A stretch of 64,000 nt of DNA, taken from contig PNKH01000011.1 in the NCBI GenBank assembly GCA_013822345.1, forward strand, positions 36,532 to 100,531, read 5' to 3'. A program made the translations under genes and the position numbers. This DNA comes from Isosphaera sp. Its GTDB lineage: Bacteria; Planctomycetota; Planctomycetia; Gemmatales; Gemmataceae. Each line of letters opens with the position of its first letter. Positions within the stretch are counted from its first letter, which is position 1. The notes under the pieces are model-generated. The model saw nothing but the letters and a program-made list of their open reading frames with translations, was not told the origin of the DNA and did not search any database. Positions 52,412 through 60,077 of the stretch are shown piece after piece.

Positions 52412-54943
52412 TCAGTCCACGAACGCGAACTCGTTGCTCAGGAGCAGCACCTGGGCGAGCTGCGGCCACGCCCCGAACGCCGCCTTCGGGTCGTCCCCGT
52501 CCGCGAACTCGACCGCCAGCGCCACCTCCGCCTTCGTCGGGCCGCGGCCCAGCGCGAGGCGGTACATGGCGGTCGCCTTCTCGGTCGGCGTCCTCGCGGA
52601 CGCCACCTCCGGCCGCGCCGCGAGGGCCTTCGCCTGGCCGGTCACGAACGGGCTGTTCATCAGGAACAGGGCCTGCTGCGGGGCGGTCGTCTGGAACCGC
52701 TGCGGGCTGTGCTGGTCCGGGCTGGCCACGTCGAACGCCCTCAGGGTGCCGGGGAAGCTGGTCCGGTCGATCACCCCGTACACCGTCCGCCGCGTGCTGA
52801 ACGGCGCCTTGAACAGGTCCACCGGCTTCCCGCCGACCGTCAGGTCGAGGGTGCCGGCGGCCGACAACACCGAGTCGCGCAGCGCCTCGAAGTCGAGCCG
52901 CCGGCGGGTCTGGTGCGACAGCAGCTTGTTCTCCGGGTCGAGCCGGAACGCATCGGCCGACACCGCCGACGACCGGCGGTAGGTCGCGGAGAGCATGACC
53001 GTCTTGTGCAGCTTCTTCAGGCTCCACCCGTCGGCGACGAACCGGGCGGCGAGCCAGTCGAGCAGCTCCGGGTGACTCGGCGTGTCGGAGCGGACGCCGA
53101 AGTCGCTCGGGGTGCGGACCAGCCCGTGCCCGAAGTGCCCGGCCCACACCCGGTTCACCAGCACCCGGGCGGTCAGCGGGTTGTCCGGGCTGACGATCGC
53201 CTTCGCCAGCTCCAGCCGGCCGCTGCCGTCGGTGAACGGCTTGCGACTCGGACCGGTCACGACCGCCGGGGCCTGCCGCGGGACCTGCGGGCCGCGGTTC
53301 CCGGGGTTGCCGCGCAGGAAGACGACCGGCTGCGTCGGGGACGGGTTGTCGTTCAGAACGTGCGCCCGCGGCGGGGCGTGCGGGCTCGCCGCCTCGAACG
53401 CGTCCGTCTTCTTCTTGATCTCGGCCAGGGCGTTCCGGTCGGCCCGGTTCTGGATCTTGTCGAAGTCGGCGACCGGGACGTCGGTCGGGCCGCCGGCGGC
53501 GAGCCACCGGGCCGCCTCGGCCTCGGCCGGCGTCGGGTTCTCGGGCGCGGCCGCCGCCACCTTCGCCACCGCCTCGGCGGCGGCCGTCAGCACCGCCGGG
53601 TTCGCGTCGGCCAGGAACGCCCGCCAGCGGTCGAACACGAACCGGTTCAGGTCGCGCTCGCGGAGCAGCGCCTGCAGCTGCTCGTTCGGCTTGCCGCGGG
53701 CGTCGAGGACCGCCCGGACGTACCCGGCGACCGCGGCCGGGTCGCGGAGCTTCTTGAGGGCCGCCGCGCGCCGCTTCTCCAGCTCCGCCCGGTACGCCGC
53801 CTCGCGCTTCGCCACCTCCGCCTCGAACGCCTCGACCTCCGGCGTCCGGGCGACCTCGCCGATCAGCGGCAACTCCTTCGGCTCCTGGCTGCTGGCGAAC
53901 ACCCCGTACAGGGCGTAGTAGTCGGCGGCCGGGACCGGGTCGTACTTGTGGTCGTGGCACCGGGCGCAGGTGACGGTCAGGCCCATCAGCCCGCGGGTGA
54001 CCACGTCGATCCGGTCGTCGATGATGTCGTGGGTGTTGTTCAGGAACCGCCGGCCCAGCGTCAGGAACCCGAGGGCCGCGAGCGGCCGCTTGTCGTCCCC
54101 GAGCGGGAGCCGGTCGGCGGCCAGCTGCTCGGTCACGAACCGGTCATACGGCTTGTCCTCGTTCAGCGACCGGATGACGTAGTCGCGGTACGTGTAGGCG
54201 TACGGGAAGTTCCGGTCGTCGGTCAGAATGTACCCCTTGGTGTCGGCGTACCGGGCGAGGTCGAGCCAGTACCGGCCCCACCGCTCCCCGTACCGCGGCG
54301 ACGCGAGCAACCGGTCGATCAGCTTCTCCCACGCCGCGGGGTCGGCGTCCGTCTCGAACGCCTCGACCTCCGCGGCCGACGGCGGTAGCCCGGTGAGGTC
54401 GTAGTACGCCCGGCGGATCAGGGTGCGCTTGTCGGCGACCGGGGCCGGCTTCAGCCCGGCGGCGTCGAGCTTCGCCCTGACGAGGGCGTCGATCGGGTCG
54501 GGGGTGGTCGGCACCGGCGGTTCCTTCACCGGCCGGAACGCCCAGTGGTCGCGGGGGTCGGCGGCCGGCTTGACCGCGAGGTCGGCGGGGAACGCGGCCC
54601 CGGCCTTCACCCACTCCGTCAGGACCGCCACCGCCTCCGCCGGCAGCGCCGCCTTCGGCGGCATCGCGTACTCGCCCTCGCGCTTCACCGACCGGACCAG
54701 CCGGCTCTTCGTGGGGTCGCCGGGCACCACCACCGAGCCGTTGTCGGCCCCGGCCCTGAGGCCGGCGGCGGTGTCGAGGCGGAGCCCGGCGCTCTGCTTC
54801 TTCGGCCCGTGGCACGAGTGGCAGTGGTCGGCCAGCACCGGCCGGACCTTCTTCTCGAAGAACTCGACCTGGCCGGCGGTCGGCTTCGGCGGGTCGGCGG
54901 CGGCCGGCACCAGCGCGACGCAGAGGGCGGACAGCCAGTGCAT
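52412..54943 (-). CDS. PSCyt1-DUF1549-DUF1553 cytochrome-like exported protein
   Basis: 843 residues, signal peptide 1-16. The PSCyt1 domain has the haem motif C41-HSCH45 and distal AMPPKAALP near 93. DUF1549 (PSCyt2) follows at about 150-360 (RRAYYDLTGLPPS, SPRYGERWGRYWLDLARYAD, and a second CARCH near 317). DUF1553 (PSD1) fills about 590-830 (NPLTARVLVNRVWAGHFG, LLDWLAARFV, TAPQQALFLMNSPF). This fusion is a hallmark of planctomycetes; a redox role in the periplasm is inferred from the haem sites. It forms an operon with the DUF1501 gene downstream. A second DUF1553 protein lies at the right window edge. Confidence 0.95.
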   Translation of the reverse strand: MHWLSALCVALVPAAADPPKPTAGQVEFFEKKVRPVLADHCHSCHGPKKQSAGLRLDTAAGLRAGADNGSVVVPGDPTKSRLVRSVKREGEYAMPPKAALPAEAVAVLTEWVKAGAAFPADLAVKPAADPRDHWAFRPVKEPPVPTTPDPIDALVRAKLDAAGLKPAPVADKRTLIRRAYYDLTGLPPSAAEVEAFETDADPAAWEKLIDRLLASPRYGERWGRYWLDLARYADTKGYILTDDRNFPYAYTYRDYVIRSLNEDKPYDRFVTEQLAADRLPLGDDKRPLAALGFLTLGRRFLNNTHDIIDDRIDVVTRGLMGLTVTCARCHDHKYDPVPAADYYALYGVFASSQEPKELPLIGEVARTPEVEAFEAEVAKREAAYRAELEKRRAAALKKLRDPAAVAGYVRAVLDARGKPNEQLQALLRERDLNRFVFDRWRAFLADANPAVLTAAAEAVAKVAAAAPENPTPAEAEAARWLAAGGPTDVPVADFDKIQNRADRNALAEIKKKTDAFEAASPHAPPRAHVLNDNPSPTQPVVFLRGNPGNRGPQVPRQAPAVVTGPSRKPFTDGSGRLELAKAIVSPDNPLTARVLVNRVWAGHFGHGLVRTPSDFGVRSDTPSHPELLDWLAARFVADGWSLKKLHKTVMLSATYRRSSAVSADAFRLDPENKLLSHQTRRRLDFEALRDSVLSAAGTLDLTVGGKPVDLFKAPFSTRRTVYGVIDRTSFPGTLRAFDVASPDQHSPQRFQTTAPQQALFLMNSPFVTGQAKALAARPEVASARTPTEKATAMYRLALGRGPTKAEVALAVEFADGDDPKAAFGAWPQLAQVLLLSNEFAFVD

Positions 54944-54999
54944 GCGAGTCGTCTCGGGGCGGGAGCGGGAGGCGTGGCGGTCGGCGGGAGGACGGTGTC

Positions 55000-55028
55000 A
55001 TTCTAACCACGCTCCGGCCCGCGGCGAA
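55000..55028 (-). promoter_or_regulatory. Putative promoter of the DUF1549/DUF1501 operon
   Basis: On the minus strand TTCGCC (plus 55023-55028), 17 bp, TAGAAT (plus 55000-55005), 57 bp upstream of the start codon at 54943. Confidence 0.5.
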
Positions 55029-55115
55029 CCAGAATCCGCACCGCCGGCCGCTTCTCCCGGCCGGGTCGATGGGGTACCATCTCCCCATCCCCTTCCCCTC
55101 CGCCGGAGTCCTCCC

Positions 55116-56342
55116 ATGCCGGACCGCCGCACCTTCCTGGCCGCCTCCGCCGGGGCCGTCGCCCTCGCCCCCGCCGCGAACGCCCTCGGGGCGAACGAGA
55201 AGCTGAACGTCGGGCTGATCGGGTGCGGGAACCGCGGCCGGTCGGTCATCACCGAGTGCGTGAAGGCCGGGCACAACGTGGTCGCCACCGCGGACATCGC
55301 GAAGTTCCGCCTCGACGCGATCGCCGCCCACCTCGCCACCCTCGGGGTGAAGGACAAGCCGGCGGCGTACCCCGACCACCGGAAGCTGCTGGAGCACGCC
55401 GGCCTCGACGCGGTGGTGATCGCCACCCCGGACCACCACCACAAGGAGCACCTCCTGGCGGCGATGGCCGCCGGCAAGCACGCGTACGCCGAGAAGCCGC
55501 TGACGCACCGGCTCGAGGACGGGCCGGAGATGGTCAAGGCGGTGCGGGCCGCGAAGCGGGTCGTGCAGGTCGGGAACCAGCGGCACAGCGGGGAGCACTG
55601 GAAGCGGGCCCGTGACGTGATCCAGTCCGGGGACTTCGGCGACCTGGTGTGGGTGAAGGTGTGGGACTGCCGGAACTGGGTGAAGCGGGACCCGTTCGCG
55701 CCGCCGGCGACGTTCGACGCGAACCAGGTCAAGGGGGTGAACTGGGACGCATTCCTGGGGTCGGCCCCGAAGGTGAAGTTTGACCCGGTCCGGTACTGGT
55801 CGTGGCGGTGGTTCTGGGACTACGCCGGCGGGCTGATGACCGACATCGGGGCCCACCAGCTGGACATCGTCCAGTGGCTCGGCGGGGTCGACGCCCCGAA
55901 GAGCGTGGTGGCCAACGGCGGGGTGTACCACTTCAAGCACTGGGAGACGCCGGACGTGATCCACGGGGTGTGGGACTACGGCCGGTTCGCGGCGACGTTC
56001 GCGGTCGAGTTCGTGAACGGGTACGACGGGGTCGGGGCGACGTTCTACGGGACCAAGATGACGCTGCACGCGGAGGCCGAGTCGAACGGGGAGATCCGGG
56101 TGTACGACACGATCGACAAGCCGAAGCCGGACCAGAAGCCGAGGATGAGTTGGAAGGTGGAGAACGAGACCCCGGCCCACGTCCGGAACTGGCTGGCGGC
56201 GGTGAAGGAGAACAAGGACCCGAGTTCACCGATCGAGCTGGGCCACCGGGTGATCACGGCGGCGCACCTGGCGAACATCGCGTACCGGACCGGGAAGAAG
56301 GTGGTGTGGGACGCGGAGAAGCAGCAGATCGCCCGGGGGTGA
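55116..56342 (+). CDS. Exported Gfo/Idh/MocA-family oxidoreductase
   Basis: 408 residues. The leader (DRRTFLAASAGAVALAPAAN) is a short twin-arginine-type signal. Rossmann motif VGLIGCGNRG near 33, family motif EKPLTHRLE near 128, and C-terminal WRWFWDYAGG with DIGAHQLDI (Asp and His of the presumed active site). It is closest in layout to the protein at 5658-6872, though not a recent copy. It probably oxidises or reduces a sugar in the periplasm with bound NAD(P). The start is at 55116, 11 bp after GGAG; the upstream frame belongs to the opposite-strand gene's shadow. A solo palindrome related to the GxxExxY repeats lies 15 bp past the stop. Confidence 0.92.
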   Translation: MPDRRTFLAASAGAVALAPAANALGANEKLNVGLIGCGNRGRSVITECVKAGHNVVATADIAKFRLDAIAAHLATLGVKDKPAAYPDHRKLLEHAGLDAVVIATPDHHHKEHLLAAMAAGKHAYAEKPLTHRLEDGPEMVKAVRAAKRVVQVGNQRHSGEHWKRARDVIQSGDFGDLVWVKVWDCRNWVKRDPFAPPATFDANQVKGVNWDAFLGSAPKVKFDPVRYWSWRWFWDYAGGLMTDIGAHQLDIVQWLGGVDAPKSVVANGGVYHFKHWETPDVIHGVWDYGRFAATFAVEFVNGYDGVGATFYGTKMTLHAEAESNGEIRVYDTIDKPKPDQKPRMSWKVENETPAHVRNWLAAVKENKDPSSPIELGHRVITAAHLANIAYRTGKKVVWDAEKQQIARG

Positions 56343-56356
56343 GACAAGACAGTTCC

Positions 56357-56436
56357 GCCACGGATGGACACGGATGAAGCACGGATCAGACCAAACATCG
56401 GGTCTGATCCGTGCTTCATCCGTGTCCATCCGTGGC
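56357..56436. repeat. Solo 36-bp palindrome related to the GxxExxY inverted repeats
   Basis: Arms 56357-56392 and 56401-56436 are perfect inverted copies with an 8-bp loop. Over 33 bp they match the repeats at 50536-50980 except at about five positions, all A to G in the same sense. The right arm can encode MDTDEARIR, the counterpart of MNTDETQIG at the start of the GxxExxY protein. Confidence 0.92.
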
Positions 56437-56458
56437 CCCTCTTCCGGAGGCCCGTGCC

Positions 56459-57385
56459 GTGTTCATCTTCGAGAAGGCCCCGTTCCCGTCGTGCCACGCG
56501 TCCACCGTCGTCGAGCGAGAGCCGGGCAAGCTCCTCGCCGCCTGGTTCGGCGGCACCCGGGAGGGGGCGACCGATGTCCAGATCTGGTCCAGCGCGTTCG
56601 ACGGCAGGGCGTGGAGCGAACCCGCCGTCCTCGGCACCGAGCCCGGCCAGCCGTGCTGGAACCCGGTCCTCTTCAAGGCCGCCGACGGCACCGTGTTCCT
56701 GTGGTACAAGGCCGGGCCGAAGCCGGACAACTGGACCGGGTTCGTCCGGGCGTCGGTCGACAACGGCAAGAACTGGACCAAGCCGGAGATGATGCCGGCC
56801 GGGTTCTTCGGCCCGGTCCGGGCGAAGCCGATCCAACTCGCCGACGGCACCCTCCTCGCCGGCACCTCGGTCGAGAGCCACCGGAACTGGACCCCCTACG
56901 TCGACCGGTCCGCCGACGGCAAGGACTGGAAGCGGTCGAACGCCTTCAACGTCGCGGGGAAGTTCGGGCAGATCCAGCCGGCCCTGTTCGCGGGGAAGGA
57001 CGGCAAGGTGGTCGCCCTGATGCGGTCGCGGGACCCGCGGGTGGTGTGCCGGGCCGAGTCGAAGGACGGCGGGGTCACGTTCACCCCGGCCGCGGAGACC
57101 GAGCTGCCGAACCCGAGCACCGGGGTCGACGTGGTGAGGGATGCCGACGGCGGCGTCATCATGGTGTGCAACCCGGTGCCGCTCGGCCGCACCCCGCTCG
57201 TCCTCGTCCGGTCGGCCGACGACGGGAAGACGTGGAAGAAGGTGCACGACCTGGAGGCGGAGCCGGGCGAGTACTCGTACCCGGCGATGATCCTGTCGGC
57301 CGCCGGCACCCTGGAATTGACGTACACCTGGAAGCGGACGCACATCAAGCACGTCTCGGTCGACCCGAAGAAGCTGCGGGGGTGA
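56459..57385 (+). CDS. Sialidase/BNR-repeat-like protein
   Basis: 308 residues from GTG 56459, which has GGAGG 8 bp upstream; a longer reading from 56411 would run through the palindrome. The sequence fits the BNR_2 sialidase-like propeller: SCHASTVVEREPGKLLAAWFGG at the front (FRIP-like position replaced), Asp-box-like SVDNGKNWTKP, SADGKDWKR, SKDGGVTFTP and SADDGKTWKK, spaced about 50-60 residues. Such proteins hydrolyse or bind sialic acids or other acidic sugars. No signal peptide is visible with this start, unusual for the family. It follows the Gfo/Idh/MocA gene and may belong to the same catabolic unit. Confidence 0.82.
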   Translation: MFIFEKAPFPSCHASTVVEREPGKLLAAWFGGTREGATDVQIWSSAFDGRAWSEPAVLGTEPGQPCWNPVLFKAADGTVFLWYKAGPKPDNWTGFVRASVDNGKNWTKPEMMPAGFFGPVRAKPIQLADGTLLAGTSVESHRNWTPYVDRSADGKDWKRSNAFNVAGKFGQIQPALFAGKDGKVVALMRSRDPRVVCRAESKDGGVTFTPAAETELPNPSTGVDVVRDADGGVIMVCNPVPLGRTPLVLVRSADDGKTWKKVHDLEAEPGEYSYPAMILSAAGTLELTYTWKRTHIKHVSVDPKKLRG

Positions 57386-57386
57386 C

Positions 57387-57432
57387 CGCCGCTTGCGGCG
57401 TTGCGGCAGCGCCCGCAACGCCGCAAGCGGCG
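57387..57432. repeat. 20-bp palindrome (family E, copy 1)
   Basis: Arms CGCCGCTTGCGGCGTTGCGG (57387-57406) and its perfect inverse (57413-57432). It starts two bases past the sialidase stop; TACACT at 57464-57469 then precedes the transporter start. Second copy at 62992-63035. Confidence 0.9.
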
Positions 57433-57529
57433 AGGCGTCGCGGCGGAACGGCGGCCGGCGCGATACACTGTACCCCGGTTTTGGGGCGGTGCGCAGCCAC
57501 CGGGAACCGCCCCGCCGCCCGCCACCCCC

Positions 57530-59563
57530 ATGACCGACCCACCCCCAGGCCCGCACGCCCCGGCCAAGCCGCACCACCAGTCGTTCTGGCTGTTCGTGAT
57601 GTGCCTGACCGGGGTCGACTACTTCTCCACCCTCGGGTACCAGCCGTCGATCGCGTTCGAGAACGCCGGCCTGCTCGCCCCCCTCGCCACCGTCGTCCTG
57701 GTCCTCGTCACCCTGCTCGGCGCCCTCCCGATCTACTGGTACGTGTGCGGCCGGTCGCACACCGGCCAGGGGTCGATCGGGATGCTCGCCCGGCTGGTGT
57801 CCGGGTGGCCGGGGAAGATCCTGATCCTCACCCTCCTCGGGTTCGCGGCCACCGACTACGTGATCACCAAGACCATGTCGACGGCCGACGCGACCGTCCA
57901 CCTGATCACCAACCCGCACTGGCCGCTGGAGGTGGCGGACGACGCCGAGAAGACCCGGCAGGCGATCCTCGTCACCTCGTTCCTGCTGGTCCTGCTCGGG
58001 GCCAGCTTCATGCGCGGGTTCGGCGAGGTGATCGGCCTGGCGGTGGTGATCGTCACCGTGTACATGATCCTGAGCGCGGTCGTGATCGGGGCAGGGGTCT
58101 GGCACCTCGTCGAGCACCCGGAGAAGTACCGGGCGTTCCTCGACCGGGTGGCGGCCGGCGGGTGGTTCATCAAGGAGGCGGAGCGGCCGCTCGCCGGGAC
58201 CGGGCTGCTCACCACCGTCGCCATCAGCCTGCTCATCTTCCCGAAGCTCGCCCTCGGGCTGTCCGGGTTCGAGACCGGGGTGGCGGTGATGCCGCTGGTC
58301 AAGGGCGACCCCGGGGACGACCCGGCCGAGCCGAGGGGCCGGATCCGCAACACCCGCAAGCTGCTCGTCACCGCCGCCCTGGTCATGTCGGTCTACCTGA
58401 TCGGGTCGTCGGTCGTGGTCGCCTGCCTGATCCCGCCCGAGCACCTGACCAAGGTGGACGCGGCCGGGGTCGAGCGGGAGGGCGTGACCGACAAGGACCT
58501 GAAGGCGAAGGACCGGGCGCTGGCGTACCTGGCCCACGGCGAGAACCCCGGGCCGGACGGCAACCCGCTGCCGCTGCTGCCGTTCTTCGGGGAGTGGTTC
58601 GGCACCGTGTACGACGCGGCCACGGTCGTGATCCTGTGGTTCGCCGGGGCCAGCGCGATGGCCGGGCTGCTGAACCTCGTCCCGCAGTACCTGCCGCGGT
58701 ACGGGATGGCCCCGGAGTGGGCCCGGGCGACGCGGCCGCTGGTCCTCCTGTTCACGGCGGTGAACCTGGTCGTGACGCTGATCTTCCGGGCGAGCGTCGA
58801 GGCCCAGGGGGCGGCGTACGCGACCGGGGTGCTGGTGCTGATCACCAGCGCCTGCGTGGCGTCGGTGATCGACCTGTGGAGGCGGCGCGCGGGGCGGTGG
58901 TACGCCCGCGCCCCGTGGGGGTTCCTGCTCATCACCGTCGTGTTCGTCTACACGACGATCGCGAACGTGTACGAGAAGCCGGACGGGATCAAGATCGCCG
59001 CGTTCTTCATCCTGGCCATCCTGGTCACCTCGTTCTGGTCCCGGTGGGGGCGGAGCCGGGAGCTGCGGTTCGCCGGGTTCAAGCTCCCCGACCCGGGCAC
59101 CCAACTCATGTGGGACACGGTCCGCCACCTGGAGCTGAGCATCCTGGTCCCGCACCGGCCGGGGCGGCGGACGCTGGCGAACAAGGAGGCGCAGATCCGC
59201 CGCGAGCACCGCATCCCGCGCGACCTGATGATGGTGTTCGTGGAGGTCGAGTTGGCGGACGCGAGCGAGTTCGTGAACGAGCCGGTCTTGCGGATCACCG
59301 AGGAGGAGGGGCGGTACGTGATGAAGATCACCGGGGCCGCGTCGGTGTCGCACACCCTGGCCGCGGTCGCCCTGGAGATGGCCAAGGTCGGCCGCCCGCC
59401 GGAGATCCACTTCGGGTGGACGGACGAGTCCCCGGTCAGCGGGACGCTCGGGTTCCTCCTGTTCGGCGAGGGGAACGTGCCGTGGATGGTCCGGGACCTG
59501 ATCCGCCGGGCCGAGCCGGACGAGACCCGCCGGCCGCTCATCATCATCGCCGGGACGGCGTGA
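57530..59563 (+). CDS. APC-superfamily transporter with C-terminal soluble domain
   Basis: 677 residues. About twelve hydrophobic segments lie between residues 15 and 500 (for example PLATVVLVLVTLLGALPIYW and LLTTVAISLLIFPKLALGL). The first half has GVDYFSTLGYQPSIAF, in the place of the glycine-rich substrate motif of helix 1 in amino-acid/polyamine/organocation carriers. The last 170 residues are soluble (VFVEVELADASEF, ITGAASVSHTLAAVALEMAK), a cytoplasmic regulatory-type domain. It is either an amino-acid or a cation transporter; KUP potassium carriers have the same overall build, but their GDIGTSPLY signature is absent. The ATG at 57530 is used since the frame upstream crosses palindrome E1. 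Confidence 0.82.
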   Translation: MTDPPPGPHAPAKPHHQSFWLFVMCLTGVDYFSTLGYQPSIAFENAGLLAPLATVVLVLVTLLGALPIYWYVCGRSHTGQGSIGMLARLVSGWPGKILILTLLGFAATDYVITKTMSTADATVHLITNPHWPLEVADDAEKTRQAILVTSFLLVLLGASFMRGFGEVIGLAVVIVTVYMILSAVVIGAGVWHLVEHPEKYRAFLDRVAAGGWFIKEAERPLAGTGLLTTVAISLLIFPKLALGLSGFETGVAVMPLVKGDPGDDPAEPRGRIRNTRKLLVTAALVMSVYLIGSSVVVACLIPPEHLTKVDAAGVEREGVTDKDLKAKDRALAYLAHGENPGPDGNPLPLLPFFGEWFGTVYDAATVVILWFAGASAMAGLLNLVPQYLPRYGMAPEWARATRPLVLLFTAVNLVVTLIFRASVEAQGAAYATGVLVLITSACVASVIDLWRRRAGRWYARAPWGFLLITVVFVYTTIANVYEKPDGIKIAAFFILAILVTSFWSRWGRSRELRFAGFKLPDPGTQLMWDTVRHLELSILVPHRPGRRTLANKEAQIRREHRIPRDLMMVFVEVELADASEFVNEPVLRITEEEGRYVMKITGAASVSHTLAAVALEMAKVGRPPEIHFGWTDESPVSGTLGFLLFGEGNVPWMVRDLIRRAEPDETRRPLIIIAGTA

Positions 59564-59595
59564 CCGCCGGGCTCGTCGGTCAGATCCCCCCGCGG

Positions 59596-59952
59596 TCAGT
59601 TCTTGCCCGGGTTCTTGCCGCCGCCGAAGCTGCGGAATTTCACCTCGGTGATGGTCCCGTCCTTGGCCTCGTAGGTCAGCTTGGTCGGGAACTTCGAGTC
59701 CGCCTTGAACCCCTTCAGCCGCTTCTCGAAGTCCTCGAACTTGCCCTCCTTCTCCTCCGACTTCTTGTCCTTCCCGAAGGTGATCAGGGTCACCTTCACC
59801 TTGTCCGTGTACTTCAGGGTGACCTCCTTGTCCCCGTCCTTGACCACGATCTCCTTCTTGTCGGTGTCCACCTTGGTCACCGTCCCCTCGGCCGCGATCA
59901 CCAGCCCGGCCATGAACAGCATCGCGGAGACGGCGAAGAACAGCTTGCGCAT
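59596..59952 (-). CDS. Small exported protein, possibly beta-rich
   Basis: 118 residues from ATG 59952, where a signal peptide begins (MRKLFFAVSAMLFMAGLVIA, cut after AEG). The mature part has alternating charged and hydrophobic residues (TVTKVDTDKKEIVVKDGDKE, then VTLKYTDKVKVTLI) consistent with a small beta barrel, followed by a lysine/glutamate-rich stretch and a glycine/lysine tail. Similar small proteins are common in planctomycetes; no function is known to me. The gene is convergent to the transporter gene (32 bp between stops). No ribosome binding site is clear. Confidence 0.75.
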   Translation of the reverse strand: MRKLFFAVSAMLFMAGLVIAAEGTVTKVDTDKKEIVVKDGDKEVTLKYTDKVKVTLITFGKDKKSEEKEGKFEDFEKRLKGFKADSKFPTKLTYEAKDGTITEVKFRSFGGGKNPGKN

Positions 59953-60077
59953 CGGCGTGAACCCCGGGGTCGATCGCCGCCCCGGCCGGCGGAGTGCCGG
60001 CGCGGGCGGGCGACGCACTCATTCAACCCGGGGGGGCTGCGGAAGCTACAGAGAAATCGATGAGAGCCGACCCGGGG

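Noticed and set aside
57530..59563. KUP potassium transporter
   Set aside because: Overall build fits, but the KUP signature near helix 1 is absent; called as APC superfamily only.
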